Below, piece after piece: positions 29,293-38,299 of a stretch of DNA of 64,000 nt. Within the stretch, counting starts at the first letter, position 1. Each line of letters begins with the position of its first letter. The notes beneath the pieces are model-generated. The model had not been told where the DNA came from. It did no database searches and saw only the letters and a list, made by a program, of their open reading frames with translations. The position numbers and the translations under genes were made by a program. The DNA is taken from contig CAWDYI010000013.1 in the NCBI GenBank assembly GCA_963806395.1, positions 1 to 64,000 of the forward strand. The letters run 5' to 3'. This DNA is from DASSUW01 sp963806395 (GTDB lineage Bacteria; Actinomycetota; Thermoleophilia; Solirubrobacterales; Solirubrobacteraceae).

Positions 29293-29925
29293 ATGAAGCT
29301 CTACGACCACGCCTCCTCCGGCAACTGCCTGAAGTGCCGCATCCTGCTCCGGCAGCTCGAGCTGCCGTACGAGTCCGTTTCGATCGACCTGTTCCGCGGC
29401 GAGACGCGCACGCCCGAGCACTTCTCCCGCAACCCGGACGGACGGATCCCCGTGCTCGAGACCGACGACGGCGAGATGATCCCCGAGTCCGGCGCGATCC
29501 TGCTCTACCTCGCCGAGGGGACCGCCCTGCTGCCCGCCGGCGGCCGCGAGCGCGTACGCGTGCACCAGTGGATGTTCTTCGAGCAGAACCGGATCGAGGC
29601 CGACCTCGCCGTCGCCCGCTTCATGAAGTTCGCGGGCCGCGACGTGACGCTGCCGGAGGCGTTCGGGCAGCGGCTCGAGCGCGGCAGCGACGCGCTGGCG
29701 GGGCTCGACCGCGGGCTCGCCGACGGCCGGCCGTTCCTGGCCGGCGACGCCTACACGGTCGCCGACATCGCCGTCTACGGCTACGCGCACTGCGGCGCCG
29801 ACGCCGGCGCCGACCCGCGCGCGCACTCGCACATCGCGGCATGGCTCGACCGCGTCGAGGCGACGCCGGGGTTCGTGAACGACCTCGAGCCGGTGCCCGC
29901 GCACGTGGCCGAGCGGCCCTTGTAG
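29293..29925 (+). CDS. Glutathione S-transferase family protein
   Basis: 210 residues. The N-terminal thioredoxin-like domain is KLYDHASSGNCLKCRILLRQ ... YESVSIDLFRGETRTPEHF, with the cis-Pro segment DGRIPVLETDDG and ESGAILLYLAEG. The C-terminal helical domain carries the N-capping motif LAGDAYTVADIAVYGYAH. SSGNC places a Ser or Cys at the catalytic position. Actinobacteria generally use mycothiol rather than glutathione, so the thiol cofactor here is uncertain. Confidence 0.9.
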   Translation: MKLYDHASSGNCLKCRILLRQLELPYESVSIDLFRGETRTPEHFSRNPDGRIPVLETDDGEMIPESGAILLYLAEGTALLPAGGRERVRVHQWMFFEQNRIEADLAVARFMKFAGRDVTLPEAFGQRLERGSDALAGLDRGLADGRPFLAGDAYTVADIAVYGYAHCGADAGADPRAHSHIAAWLDRVEATPGFVNDLEPVPAHVAERPL

Positions 29926-29967
29926 CCGGAACCCCTCCGCGGCAACGCTATGTCAGCATCGGGCCGC

Positions 29968-31725
29968 ATGAGCGCGAACACCCTTGGCCGGATGGTGCTG
30001 GATGCAACCGAGCGCCACAGCGGCGCCGCGATCCGCTTTCCCCGCGACGGCACGTGGCACGAGTGGTCGTTCGCCGAGCTCGGCACCGGCGTGCGCGAGC
30101 TGGCGCGCGGTCTCGCGGCGCTCGGGCTGCAGCCCGGTGACCACGTCGGACTGCTGGGCGAGACCCGCCCGGAGTGGACGCTCACCGACGCCGCGCTGCT
30201 CGCCGCCGGCTGCGTGGTCGTGCCCGTCTACCAGACGAACTCGCCCGAGGAGTGCCGCTACGTCCTCGATCACTCGGGCGCCCGCGCGGTGATCGTCGAG
30301 AACACCGCCCAGCTCGAGAAGATCGAGGCGATCCGCGACCAGCTCCCAGGTCTCGAGCACATCGTGTCGATGGAGAACACCGGTCGCGTGCCGACGGTCG
30401 CCGACCTGCGGGCACGCGCCGGCGAGACTCCCGAGGAGGCGCTCGAGACGCGGCTCAACGAGGTCGGCGCCGACGACGTGGCCACGATCGTCTACACGTC
30501 CGGCACCACCGGGCCGCCCAAGGGCTGCATGCTCACGCACCGCAACCTGCTGTTCACCGGCGAGGCGTACGTGGAGACGATCTCGCTGCGGCCGCCCGCC
30601 ACGCTGTTCATGTTCCTGCCGCTCGCTCACGCGCTCGCGCGCGTCGTGCAGATGGTCTCGCTCGACGTCGGCGGCACGCTGGCGTTCTGGAGCGGCGACT
30701 CGCGCAAGCTCGTCGACGACGTGGCGGCAGCGAAGCCGACCCACTTCCCGTCCGTCCCGCGCGTGTTCGAGAAGATCCACGCCCGCGCGCTGGCCCGCGG
30801 CACCGAGGGCAGCGGCCTGCAGCGCCGCATCTTCGCGTGGGCCGTCGCCACCGGCCGCCGGGCGCGGCCGGCCCAGCGCGCCGGCAAGGCCTCCCCGATC
30901 CTGAAGGCGCAGCACGCGCTCGCCGACCGGCTCGTGCTCTCCAAGGTCCGCGAGCTGTTCGGGGGCCGGCTCGAGCTCGCGCTCACCGGCGCCGCTCCGA
31001 TCCCGCTCGAGGTGCTCGAGTTCCTCGACGCGTGCGGCATCACCGTGCTCGAGGGCTACGGCATGACCGAGACGTGCGCGGCGGCGACGCTCAACGCGCC
31101 CGGCGCGCTCCGCTACGGCACCGTCGGGCGGACGCTGCCGGGCACGACCGTCGAGATCGCCGAGGACGGCGAGATCCTGCTCGGCGGCCCGAACGTATTC
31201 CGGGGCTACCACCGCGACGAGGAGGCCACGCGCGCGACGTTCGACGGCGACCGGGTGCGCACCGGCGACCTCGGCGAGCTCGACGACGGCTTCCTGCGCA
31301 TCACCGGCCGCAAGAAGGACCTGATCATCACGTCGAGCGGCAAGAACATCACGCCGACGAACATCGAGAACGCGCTGCGCGAGTCGCGCTGGGTGTCGCA
31401 GGCGGTCGTCCACGGCGACAACCGCTCCTACCTCGTCGCGCTGCTGACGCTCGATGCCGACGAGGCGCCGGCGCTCGCGGAGACGCTCGGGGTCGACGCC
31501 GACCTGACGTCGATGGCCGCCGATCCGAAGGTGCGCGAGGCCCTCCAGCAGGACGTCGACGCCGCCAACCAGCGGTTCGCTCGGATCGAGCAGATCAAGC
31601 GGTTCGGCGTGCTCGCCCAGGACCTGAGCCAGGAGGCAGGCGAGCTGACGCCGACCATGAAGGTCAAGCGCAACGTCGTCGAGAAGCGCTACGCCGACAC
31701 GTTCGCCTCGCTGTACGACGGGTAG
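29968..31725 (+). CDS. Long-chain fatty-acid-CoA ligase (FadD15-like)
   Basis: ANL-superfamily acyl-CoA synthetase, 585 residues from ATG 29968; the ATG at 29950 would add six residues. The AMP-binding P-loop is IVYTSGTTGPPKGCMLTHRN. Other signatures are LEGYGMTETCAA, TGDLGELDDGFLRITGRKKD and the catalytic C-terminal lysine region ELTPTMKVKRNVVEKRY. It activates fatty acids for beta-oxidation or lipid synthesis. It heads a three-gene run with the quinone oxidoreductase and DUF2269 genes, with 10-bp spacing and overlap. Confidence 0.93.
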   Translation: MSANTLGRMVLDATERHSGAAIRFPRDGTWHEWSFAELGTGVRELARGLAALGLQPGDHVGLLGETRPEWTLTDAALLAAGCVVVPVYQTNSPEECRYVLDHSGARAVIVENTAQLEKIEAIRDQLPGLEHIVSMENTGRVPTVADLRARAGETPEEALETRLNEVGADDVATIVYTSGTTGPPKGCMLTHRNLLFTGEAYVETISLRPPATLFMFLPLAHALARVVQMVSLDVGGTLAFWSGDSRKLVDDVAAAKPTHFPSVPRVFEKIHARALARGTEGSGLQRRIFAWAVATGRRARPAQRAGKASPILKAQHALADRLVLSKVRELFGGRLELALTGAAPIPLEVLEFLDACGITVLEGYGMTETCAAATLNAPGALRYGTVGRTLPGTTVEIAEDGEILLGGPNVFRGYHRDEEATRATFDGDRVRTGDLGELDDGFLRITGRKKDLIITSSGKNITPTNIENALRESRWVSQAVVHGDNRSYLVALLTLDADEAPALAETLGVDADLTSMAADPKVREALQQDVDAANQRFARIEQIKRFGVLAQDLSQEAGELTPTMKVKRNVVEKRYADTFASLYDG

Positions 31726-31735
31726 GCCCGGGCCC

Positions 31736-32701
31736 ATGCTCGCCGCCTACGCCGCCGCCACCAACGCCGACGATCCGCTTGCCGTGCTCGAGGTCGGCGA
31801 GCGCCCGGAGCCCGACCCACCGGAGGGCTGGACGACCGTCGACGTGCGCGCGGCGTCGCTGAACCACCACGACCTGTGGTCGCTGCGCGGCGTCGGGCTG
31901 CCCGACGACCGGCTCCCGATGATCCTCGGCTGCGACGCCGCGGGGGTGGACGCGGACGGCAACGAGGTGATCGTGCATTCGGTGATCGCCACCGACGACT
32001 GGCGCGGCGACGAGACGCTCGACCCCAAGCGCACGCTCCTGTCCGAGCTCCACCAGGGCGCGCTCGCCGAGCGCGTCTCGGTCCCGCGCCGCAACCTCGT
32101 GCCCAAGCCCGACGCGCTCTCGTTCGAGGAGGCCGCGTGCCTGCCGACCGCGTGGCTGACGGCCTACCGGATGCTGTTCACCAAGGCGGCCGCGCAGCCG
32201 GGCGACACGGTGCTGATCCAGGGCGCCGGCGGCGGCGTGGCGAGCGCCGCGATCGTGCTCGGCGGCCACGCCGGCCTGCGCGTGTGGGTGACGAGCCGCG
32301 ACGAGGAGAAGCGCGAGAAGGCGCTCGCGCTCGGCGCGCACGCGGCGTTCGAGAGCGGCGCGCGGCTGCCGGAGCGGGTCGACGCGGTGCTGGAGACGGT
32401 CGGCGAGGCGACCTGGAAGCACTCCCTGCGGGCGCTGCGGCCGGGCGGCACGATCGTCGTGTCGGGCGCCACCAGCGGCCAGGCGCCCGCGGCCGAGCTG
32501 CAGCGCGTCTTCTTCCTCCAGCTGAACATCGTCGGCTCGACGATGGGCACGCGCGACGAGCTCACGCGGCTCGCGCGGCTGTGCGAGACCTCCGCGGTCC
32601 GGCCGGAGATCGATCGCGTGCTGCCGCTCGCCGACGCTCGCGACGGCTTCGCGGCGCTGGCCTCGGGCGACGTTTTTGGCAAGATCGTGTTCCGCCCATG
32701 A
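31736..32701 (+). CDS. Zinc-containing/quinone oxidoreductase (MDR family)
   Basis: 321 residues, medium-chain dehydrogenase/reductase. The N-terminal GroES-like domain is ASLNHHDLWSLRGVG ... MILGCDAAGVDADGNEVIVH, and the NAD(P) Rossmann domain is VLIQGAGGGVASAAIVLGG. The Cys cluster for structural zinc is absent, which fits the quinone oxidoreductase branch. It follows the acyl-CoA ligase by 10 bp and overlaps the next gene (ATGA at 32698), so all three are one operon. The substrate is unknown. Confidence 0.9.
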   Translation: MLAAYAAATNADDPLAVLEVGERPEPDPPEGWTTVDVRAASLNHHDLWSLRGVGLPDDRLPMILGCDAAGVDADGNEVIVHSVIATDDWRGDETLDPKRTLLSELHQGALAERVSVPRRNLVPKPDALSFEEAACLPTAWLTAYRMLFTKAAAQPGDTVLIQGAGGGVASAAIVLGGHAGLRVWVTSRDEEKREKALALGAHAAFESGARLPERVDAVLETVGEATWKHSLRALRPGGTIVVSGATSGQAPAAELQRVFFLQLNIVGSTMGTRDELTRLARLCETSAVRPEIDRVLPLADARDGFAALASGDVFGKIVFRP

Positions 32702-33195
32702 CGTTCGCCGAGATCGACGCGTACAACATCTCGCTCTTCCTGCACGTCAGCGCCGTGGTGGTCGGCTTCGGGTCGACGTTCGCCGAGGCGCTGCTGTTCC
32801 CCGTCGCGCTGAAGGCGGGGACGCGCCACCTGCCGTACCTGCACCAGGTCCAGCTCGCGATCAACACGCGCTTCGCCAACCCCGCGCTGGGGCTGATCAT
32901 CATCACCGGCATCTACCAGACGATCGACGCCGACTGGGGCTTCGGCTCGTTCTGGATCAGCGCCACGTTCCTGATCGCGATCGTGCTCGGCGGGCTCAAT
33001 GGCGCGTACTTCGTCCCGACCGACAAGCGGCTTGGGGCGATGGCCGAGCGCGAGATCGCGGCCGGCGGCGGCGGCGACGTGGCGATGTCGGAGGACTACC
33101 TCGCGCAGGCGCGACGGGAGGGCATGATCGGAGCCCTCGCCGGCGTGCTGGTGCTGGTGGCGATCTTCCTGATGGTCACGAAGCCGGGCGCCTGA
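32698..33195 (+). CDS. DUF2269-family integral membrane protein
   Basis: 165 residues with four hydrophobic segments: ISLFLHVSAVVVGFGSTFAE, NPALGLIIITGIYQTI, WISATFLIAIVLGGLN and GALAGVLVLVAIFLMV. The early membrane His in LFLHVSAVV is a DUF2269 hallmark and may be a haem or metal ligand, though this is unproven. It starts at ATG 32698, overlapping the oxidoreductase stop. The 3' end overlaps the convergent SDR gene by 20 bp. Confidence 0.8.
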   Translation: MTFAEIDAYNISLFLHVSAVVVGFGSTFAEALLFPVALKAGTRHLPYLHQVQLAINTRFANPALGLIIITGIYQTIDADWGFGSFWISATFLIAIVLGGLNGAYFVPTDKRLGAMAEREIAAGGGGDVAMSEDYLAQARREGMIGALAGVLVLVAIFLMVTKPGA

Positions 33196-33955
33196 ACAGC
33201 GTCGAGCCGTCGAAGTGCCCGGCCGCGGCCAGACGGCCGACCCGCCGCCGCACGACGGCATCGAGCAGGCGGCGCGGCACGTGCCGGGCGAGCGCGTAGG
33301 CGACCGTGCCGCCGCGCGTGGTCGCCAGGTCGCGCACCGGCCGCCCGAGCGCGGCGCGCGCGAGCGTGCGGGCCGCGTCCTGCACGTCCTCGGCAGGCAC
33401 GGAGCCCTCGAGCGCCACCCCGGCCGCCTGCGACTCGGCGTGGATCGGGGTCCGGATGTAGCCGGGGTAGACCGTGGTGACCATGATCGCGTCGCCGTGC
33501 TCGAGCCGCAGCGCGTCCGAATAGGCGGTCAGGCCTCGCTTGCTCATGCAGTACGCCGTGCCGTACGGGAGCGTGAGGTACGCGAGGCCGGAGGCGACGT
33601 TGATGACGCGCCCGCGGGACGCGCGCAGCGCGCCGAGCGCCGCGGCGGTCACGCGCCAGGGGCCGAGCAGGTTGACGTCGATCACGGCCAGCGCGCCCGC
33701 GTCGGGCGCCGCGCCGGCGCTCTGCGGCGTCCCGAGGCCGGCGTTGTTGATCAGCACGTCGAGCCCGCCGAGCCGCTCCAGCGCGTCCGCCACCGCACGG
33801 TCGACCGAGCCCTGGTCGCGCACGTCGCACTCGAGCACATCCTCGCCGGCGCGGACGTCGAGCCCGATCACGCGGGCGCCGCGGGCGCGCAGCTCGCGCG
33901 CGGCGGCGGCGCCGATCCCCCCGGCCGCGCCCGTGATCAGCACGCGCGCGCTCAT
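33176..33955 (-). CDS. Short-chain dehydrogenase/reductase
   Basis: 259 residues, classical SDR. The cofactor motif TGAAGGIGAAAARELRARG is near residues 8-26, NNAG at about 87, and the active-site YCMSK pattern gives Tyr and Lys (TAYCMSKRG) with the catalytic Ser upstream in INVASG. Its ATG (33955) overlaps the stop of the Baeyer-Villiger monooxygenase gene (ATGA), so the pair is co-translated. It may supply or process the ketone substrate of that monooxygenase. Confidence 0.9.
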   Translation of the reverse strand: MSARVLITGAAGGIGAAAARELRARGARVIGLDVRAGEDVLECDVRDQGSVDRAVADALERLGGLDVLINNAGLGTPQSAGAAPDAGALAVIDVNLLGPWRVTAAALGALRASRGRVINVASGLAYLTLPYGTAYCMSKRGLTAYSDALRLEHGDAIMVTTVYPGYIRTPIHAESQAAGVALEGSVPAEDVQDAARTLARAALGRPVRDLATTRGGTVAYALARHVPRRLLDAVVRRRVGRLAAAGHFDGSTLFRRPAS

Positions 33956-35436
33956 GCGGCCACCGGGGTGGGCGCCGCGACCGGCGCATCGAGCCGGTAC
34001 TCGCCCGGGTCCAGGCGCCCGGCGCGGCGCCGGAAGCGCCACGTCCAGTCGGGCCACAGCGTCGAGTTGCGGCCGGTCGCGTCGAGGTACCAGCTCGCGC
34101 AGCCGGTCGTCCACACCGTGCGCTGCATCCGCCGGTCGAGCGCGGCGTTGAAGCGTTCCTGCGCCTCGGCGCGGACCTCGATCGTGTCGGCCCCGCGCTC
34201 GCGCATCAGCCGCAGCGCCGCCATCACGTGGGCGATCTGCGACTCGATCATGTAGACCATCGAGGTGTGCCCGAGGCCGGTGTTCGGGCCGGCGAGGAAG
34301 AACAGGTTCGGGAACCCGGCGATCGTCGTGCCGACGTGGGCGCGCGGGCTCCCCTGCCAGCGGTCGGCGAGCAGCACTCCGTCGCGGCCGCGCACGCGAT
34401 GGGCGGCGGGGATGTCGGTGACGACGAAGCCCGTGCCGAAGACGATCGCATCGACCGCGCGCTCGGACCCGTCGGCGGCGACGATCGAGCGCGGGCGCAC
34501 CTCGCTGACGCCCTCGGTGACGAGGTCGACGTTGGGCTGCGAGAGCGCCCGGTACCAGTCGTTCGACGGCAGGATCCGCTTGCAGCCGATCGTGTAGTCG
34601 GGCGTCACCTTCTCGCGCAGCTCAGGGTCGGAGACCTCGTGGTCGATGTGCTTGCGCGCGATGCGCTCGAGCACCCGCATCAGCCGCGGGCGCTTCACGA
34701 AGCCGAGCACGAGCACCTCGCGCGTCATGTACACGGCGGCGCGCATCAGTCGCTGCGCGGCCGGAAGCGCACGGAACAGCCGCCGCTCGCGCTCGGCGAT
34801 CGGCCGGTTCGAGTGCGGGACGACCCACGGCGGCGTGCGCTGGAACACGTGCAGCCGCTCGACCTGCGGCTGGATCTCGGGGACGTACTGGATCGCCGAC
34901 GCGCCGGTGCCGATCGACGCGACCCGCTTGCCGGCCAGGTCGACGTCGTGGTTCCAGCGGGCCGAGTGGAACACGTCGCCCTCGAAGTCGTCGAGCCCGG
35001 GGATGTCCGGGATCCGCGGCTCGGTCAACGGCCCCATGCCCGCGACGAGCACGCGTGCGCGCAGCGTGCCCTGCGAGGTCTCGAGCTCCCAGCGGCGCCC
35101 GGCCTCGAGCCAGGTGGCCCCCTCGACCGCGCAGCCGAGCCGCAGGTGCGGCCGGATGCCGAACTCGTCGGCGCACCGGCGCAGGTATGCCCAGATCTCG
35201 GGCTGCGGCGAGTAGGTCTGCGTCCACTCGGGGTTCGGCGCGAACGAGAACGAGTAGAGGTGGGAGGGCACGTCACAGGCGCAGCCGGGATAGGTGTTGG
35301 CCTGCCAGGTCCCGCCGACCTCGTCCGCGCGCTCGAGCACGACGAAGTCGTCGATCCCGGCCTGCTTGAGCCGGATCGCCATGCCGAGGCCGGAGAAGCC
35401 GCTTCCGACGATCGCGATGTCGTGAGCCGAAGTCAT
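33952..35436 (-). CDS. FAD-dependent Baeyer-Villiger-type monooxygenase
   Basis: 494 residues. The N-terminal FAD motif is AIVGSGFSGLGMAIRLKQAG. The Baeyer-Villiger fingerprint FxGxxxHxxxW is present as FEGDVFHSARW, followed by the NADPH motif IGTGASAIQYVPEI. VVLERADEVGGTWQANTYPG is also typical. It catalyses oxygen insertion next to a ketone or related flavin monooxygenation. It is co-translated with an SDR and divergent from a TetR regulator over a perfect 16-bp palindrome, so expression is probably inducible by a ketone or hydrophobic compound. Confidence 0.92.
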   Translation of the reverse strand: MTSAHDIAIVGSGFSGLGMAIRLKQAGIDDFVVLERADEVGGTWQANTYPGCACDVPSHLYSFSFAPNPEWTQTYSPQPEIWAYLRRCADEFGIRPHLRLGCAVEGATWLEAGRRWELETSQGTLRARVLVAGMGPLTEPRIPDIPGLDDFEGDVFHSARWNHDVDLAGKRVASIGTGASAIQYVPEIQPQVERLHVFQRTPPWVVPHSNRPIAERERRLFRALPAAQRLMRAAVYMTREVLVLGFVKRPRLMRVLERIARKHIDHEVSDPELREKVTPDYTIGCKRILPSNDWYRALSQPNVDLVTEGVSEVRPRSIVAADGSERAVDAIVFGTGFVVTDIPAAHRVRGRDGVLLADRWQGSPRAHVGTTIAGFPNLFFLAGPNTGLGHTSMVYMIESQIAHVMAALRLMRERGADTIEVRAEAQERFNAALDRRMQRTVWTTGCASWYLDATGRNSTLWPDWTWRFRRRAGRLDPGEYRLDAPVAAPTPVAA

Positions 35437-35438
35437 AA

Positions 35439-35454
35439 GTTACGGTACCGTAAC
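35439..35454. promoter_or_regulatory. Perfect 16-bp palindrome, TetR operator of the divergent monooxygenase/TetR pair
   Basis: GTTACGGTACCGTAAC is fully self-complementary and occupies most of the 27-bp gap between the two divergent start codons (35436 and 35464). On the plus strand TAACAT (35451-35456) lies 7 nt before the TetR ATG and could be its -10 box. On the minus strand TACCGT overlaps the dyad as a possible -10 for the monooxygenase. One TetR dimer could block both promoters. Confidence 0.75.
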
Positions 35455-35463
35455 ATCTACCCC

Positions 35464-36072
35464 ATGACCCGCGCCGGCAACCCCCGCATGGGCGCCGAAG
35501 CGCGTCGCGAGCATCTCCTGGACGCCGCCAAGGACCTCGTCGCGGGCCACGGCTTTCACGCCGTCTCGATCGAGGCGGTGGCGCGCACGGCCGGCATCAC
35601 GCGCCCGATCGTCTACCGCCACTTCGGCGATCTCGGCGAGCTGCTCGAGGCGCTCGTCGATCGTGAGACGACACGCGCGCTCGCGCAGCTGCAGGGCTTC
35701 CTGCCCACGGACCTCGGCGGCGACGATCCGCGGCCCGGGCTGCTCGCCGCGCTCGACGGCTACCTGCACGCCGTCCGCGAGGACCCGGTCACGTGGCGGC
35801 TCGTGCTGATGCCGCCGGAGGGCGCCCCCGGCCTGCTCGGAGAGCGCATCGCCGCCGGTCGCACGGCCGTCGTCGCGCAGCTCGCGGGGGCCGTCGGGCC
35901 GGCCGCCGGCTCGCCCGATCCGGAGCTGACGGCGCGAGCGCTGTCCGCGGTCGCCGACGAGGCGGCCCGGCTCACGCTCGCCGATCCCGAGCGCTACACG
36001 CCCGAGCGGATCGTCGCCCACGCGCGGTGGCTGTTCAATCTTTTCCTACAAAAGGATTTAGGCGTGCCATAA
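35464..36072 (+). CDS. TetR-family regulator of the monooxygenase locus
   Basis: 202 residues. The HTH is LLDAAKDLVAGHGFHAVSIE and ARTAGITRPIVYRHFGDLGE, followed by a helical ligand domain. It starts at ATG 35464 directly beside the palindromic operator. The last codons (CTT TTC CTA CAA AAG GAT TTA GGC) are abruptly AT-rich and include TTA. The same bases appear to form the promoter of the multicopper oxidase gene that starts 9 bp later. Confidence 0.9.
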   Translation: MTRAGNPRMGAEARREHLLDAAKDLVAGHGFHAVSIEAVARTAGITRPIVYRHFGDLGELLEALVDRETTRALAQLQGFLPTDLGGDDPRPGLLAALDGYLHAVREDPVTWRLVLMPPEGAPGLLGERIAAGRTAVVAQLAGAVGPAAGSPDPELTARALSAVADEAARLTLADPERYTPERIVAHARWLFNLFLQKDLGVP

Positions 36073-36073
36073 T
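36057..36073 (+). promoter_or_regulatory. Putative promoter with DtxR/MntR-like box for the metal operon
   Basis: TTTAGGCGTGCCATAA (36057-36072) is an imperfect dyad (TTTAGGC/GCCATAA) of the general DtxR-family form, and overlaps CATAAT (36068-36073). CATAAT is a -10 box 7 nt before the GTG start at 36081. A DtxR/MntR-type regulator is encoded as third gene of the operon. Binding here would block transcription when metal is plentiful. The match to known boxes is partial. Confidence 0.45.
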
Positions 36074-36080
36074 AAATCAC

Positions 36081-37109
36081 GTGGGCCAACTGACTCGACG
36101 CAGGCTGCTCGCCGGATCAGGTGTCCTGGCGGGTGCCGGACTGCTGCACAGCCAGATCCCGCACGGCCATCCCTGGGAGCACGAGGCGCGCGCCGACACG
36201 CCGCAGCACGCAGGCCACGACGAGGGCGGCCACGCGAGCTTCCGCGACGGGCAGACGGTCGACCACGCCGCCAACGGGTTCGACCCGCACGCGATCCTGC
36301 GCGACTTCGACTGGGGCACGACGAGCCGGCTGGCGAGCGGCCGCGTCGTGCGCGAGTGGGAGCTGTACGCGGTCGACAAGGAGATCGAGGTCGCGCCCGG
36401 CGTGCGCTTCGCCGCCTGGACCTACAACGGGCGCGTCCCGGGCCCGACGCTGCGCTGCCGCGAGGGCGAGCGGCTGCGGATCACGCTCATCAACGGCTCG
36501 CAGCACCCGCACACGATCCACTTCCACGGCATCCACCCCGCCGAGATGGACGGCGTGCCCGGCATCGGCGCCGGCCAGATCGAACCGGGCGAGCGGACCG
36601 TCTACGAGTTCGACGCGCTGCCCGCCGGGCTCCACCTCTACCACTGCCACACGCGGCCGCTGGCCGAGCACATCGCCAAGGGCCTGTACGGCGCGTTCAT
36701 CGTCGATCCGCCGGACGAGCGCGAGAAGGCGGACGAGATGGTGATGGTGATGAACGGGTTCGATACCAACTTCGACCGCGCGAACGAGCTGTACGCGGCG
36801 AACTCGATCCCGTTCGCCTACATGAACAAGCCGATCCAGGTCGCCCGCGACGCGCTCGTGCGGATCTACCTGGTCAACGTTCTCGAGTACGACCTCATCA
36901 ACTCGTTCCACCTGCACGGGAACCTGTTCAACTACTTCCCGACCGGCACGTCGAAGGTCCCGTCCGAGTTCACGGACACCGTGATGCTGTGCCAGGGCCA
37001 GCGCGGGATCCTCGAGTGGCGATTCGCGCACCCCGGCAAGTTCATGTTCCACGCTCACCAGTCCGAGTTCACCGAGCTCGGATGGCAGGGCTTCTTCGAG
37101 GTGAGCTGA
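36081..37109 (+). CDS. Two-domain multicopper oxidase (Tat-exported)
   Basis: 342 residues from GTG 36081. The Tat signal TRRRLLAGSGVLAGAGLL comes first, then a His-rich stretch. Domain 1 has HTIHFHGIHPAEMDG and HLYHCHTRPLAEHIAKGLYG, giving the type 1 copper Cys/His. Domain 2 has NSFHLHGNLFNYF and FMFHAHQSEFTELGWQG, with no Cys. Thus the type 1 site is in domain 1 with Leu at the usual Met position, as in some two-domain laccases and nitrite-reductase-like enzymes. It shares a TGATG junction with the ZIP transporter gene. A role in oxidising Mn(II) or Fe(II) outside the cell fits the operon but is inference. Confidence 0.88.
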   Translation: MGQLTRRRLLAGSGVLAGAGLLHSQIPHGHPWEHEARADTPQHAGHDEGGHASFRDGQTVDHAANGFDPHAILRDFDWGTTSRLASGRVVREWELYAVDKEIEVAPGVRFAAWTYNGRVPGPTLRCREGERLRITLINGSQHPHTIHFHGIHPAEMDGVPGIGAGQIEPGERTVYEFDALPAGLHLYHCHTRPLAEHIAKGLYGAFIVDPPDEREKADEMVMVMNGFDTNFDRANELYAANSIPFAYMNKPIQVARDALVRIYLVNVLEYDLINSFHLHGNLFNYFPTGTSKVPSEFTDTVMLCQGQRGILEWRFAHPGKFMFHAHQSEFTELGWQGFFEVS

Positions 37110-38299
37110 TGGAGGCCCGCGCAGCCACCGCGTCCGAGCTGCGCTCCAGCCGCATGCCGGCGTGGCTGCTCGGCGTCCTGCCGCTGGCGCTGATCGCCGT
37201 CGCCATCGGCGCCTTCGCCCTGCTCGACGGACCGGGCGTTGCCGAGCGGCGCGGCCCGCCGGCCGAGGTGCTGGCGGTCGAGCGGACCAAGCTCGCGCCC
37301 GGCGTGATCGAGCTGACCGTGCGCAACGACGGCCCCGACGCCGTCACGATCGCCCAGGCGATCGTCAACGACGCGTTCGTGCAGTTCTCCGGCGCCGAGC
37401 AGCCGATCGGCCGCCTGCAGACCGCCGTCGTGCGGGTCCAGCAGCCGTGGGTGGAGGGCGAGGCGTACGAGGTCGCGCTGCTCACCTCGACCGGCGGGAC
37501 GATCGCGCACGAGATCCCGGTGGCGGTCGAGACACCGGCGAACGACCTGTCGTTCTTCGGTCTGATGGCACTGCTCGGCATCTACGTCGGCGTGATCCCG
37601 GTCGCGCTCGGGATGCTGTGGCTGCCGTGGATCCGCCGGGTCCCGCCGAGCTGGCTCCGCGTGCTGATGGCGCTGACCGTCGGCCTGTTGGGATTCCTGG
37701 CGATCGACGCCACGCTGGAGGGCTTCGAGCTGGCCGGCGAGGGCTCGCAGGCATTCGGTGGCGCCGCGCTCGTCCTGTTCGGCGGCGTGGTCGCGTACCT
37801 GCTGCTGTCGGGTGTTTCCGCGTGGCTCGCCGATCGGCGCGCCGGCGCCTCGGGCAGCTCGCTGGCATTGCTGGTGGCGACCGGTATCGGACTCCACAAC
37901 CTCGGCGAGGGCGTCGCGATCGGGTCCGCGTACGCCGTCGGTGCGCTCGCGCTCGGCGCCTTCCTGGTCGTCGGCTTCGCGCTGCACAACACCACCGAGG
38001 GGCTCGCGATCGTCGCTCCGATCGCCCATCTGCGGCCATCGCTGGGGCGGCTGGCGCTGCTCGGGTTGATCGCCGGCGCGCCCGCGGTGCTGGGCGCGTG
38101 GATCGGCGCCGCCGCGTTCAACGCGAGCCTGGCTGCGTTCCTGTTCGGCTTCGGCGCCGGGGCGATCGTGCAGGTGATCGTCCAGCTTGCGCCGACGGTG
38201 CGCGACGACAACGGCCGCACGCTGCATCCGGGCGCCGTCGCCGGGCTGCTCGCGGGGCTCGCGCTGATGTTCGTGACCGGACTGCTGGTGAGCGTGTGA
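37109..38299 (+). CDS. ZIP-family divalent metal transporter with N-terminal ectodomain
   Basis: 396 residues. After an N-terminal membrane anchor (about residues 17-42) there is an extracytoplasmic beta-rich domain of about 110 residues (VLAVERTKLAPGVIELTVRN ... VEGEAYEVALLTSTGGTIAH). The ZIP membrane domain follows, with metal-binding motifs GIGLHNLGEGVAIG and FALHNTTEGLAIV. Standard ZIPs lack this ectodomain, and it may receive metal or contact the multicopper oxidase. Gene junctions on both sides are TGATG, so oxidase, transporter and regulator are translated together. Confidence 0.88.
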   Translation: MEARAATASELRSSRMPAWLLGVLPLALIAVAIGAFALLDGPGVAERRGPPAEVLAVERTKLAPGVIELTVRNDGPDAVTIAQAIVNDAFVQFSGAEQPIGRLQTAVVRVQQPWVEGEAYEVALLTSTGGTIAHEIPVAVETPANDLSFFGLMALLGIYVGVIPVALGMLWLPWIRRVPPSWLRVLMALTVGLLGFLAIDATLEGFELAGEGSQAFGGAALVLFGGVVAYLLLSGVSAWLADRRAGASGSSLALLVATGIGLHNLGEGVAIGSAYAVGALALGAFLVVGFALHNTTEGLAIVAPIAHLRPSLGRLALLGLIAGAPAVLGAWIGAAAFNASLAAFLFGFGAGAIVQVIVQLAPTVRDDNGRTLHPGAVAGLLAGLALMFVTGLLVSV

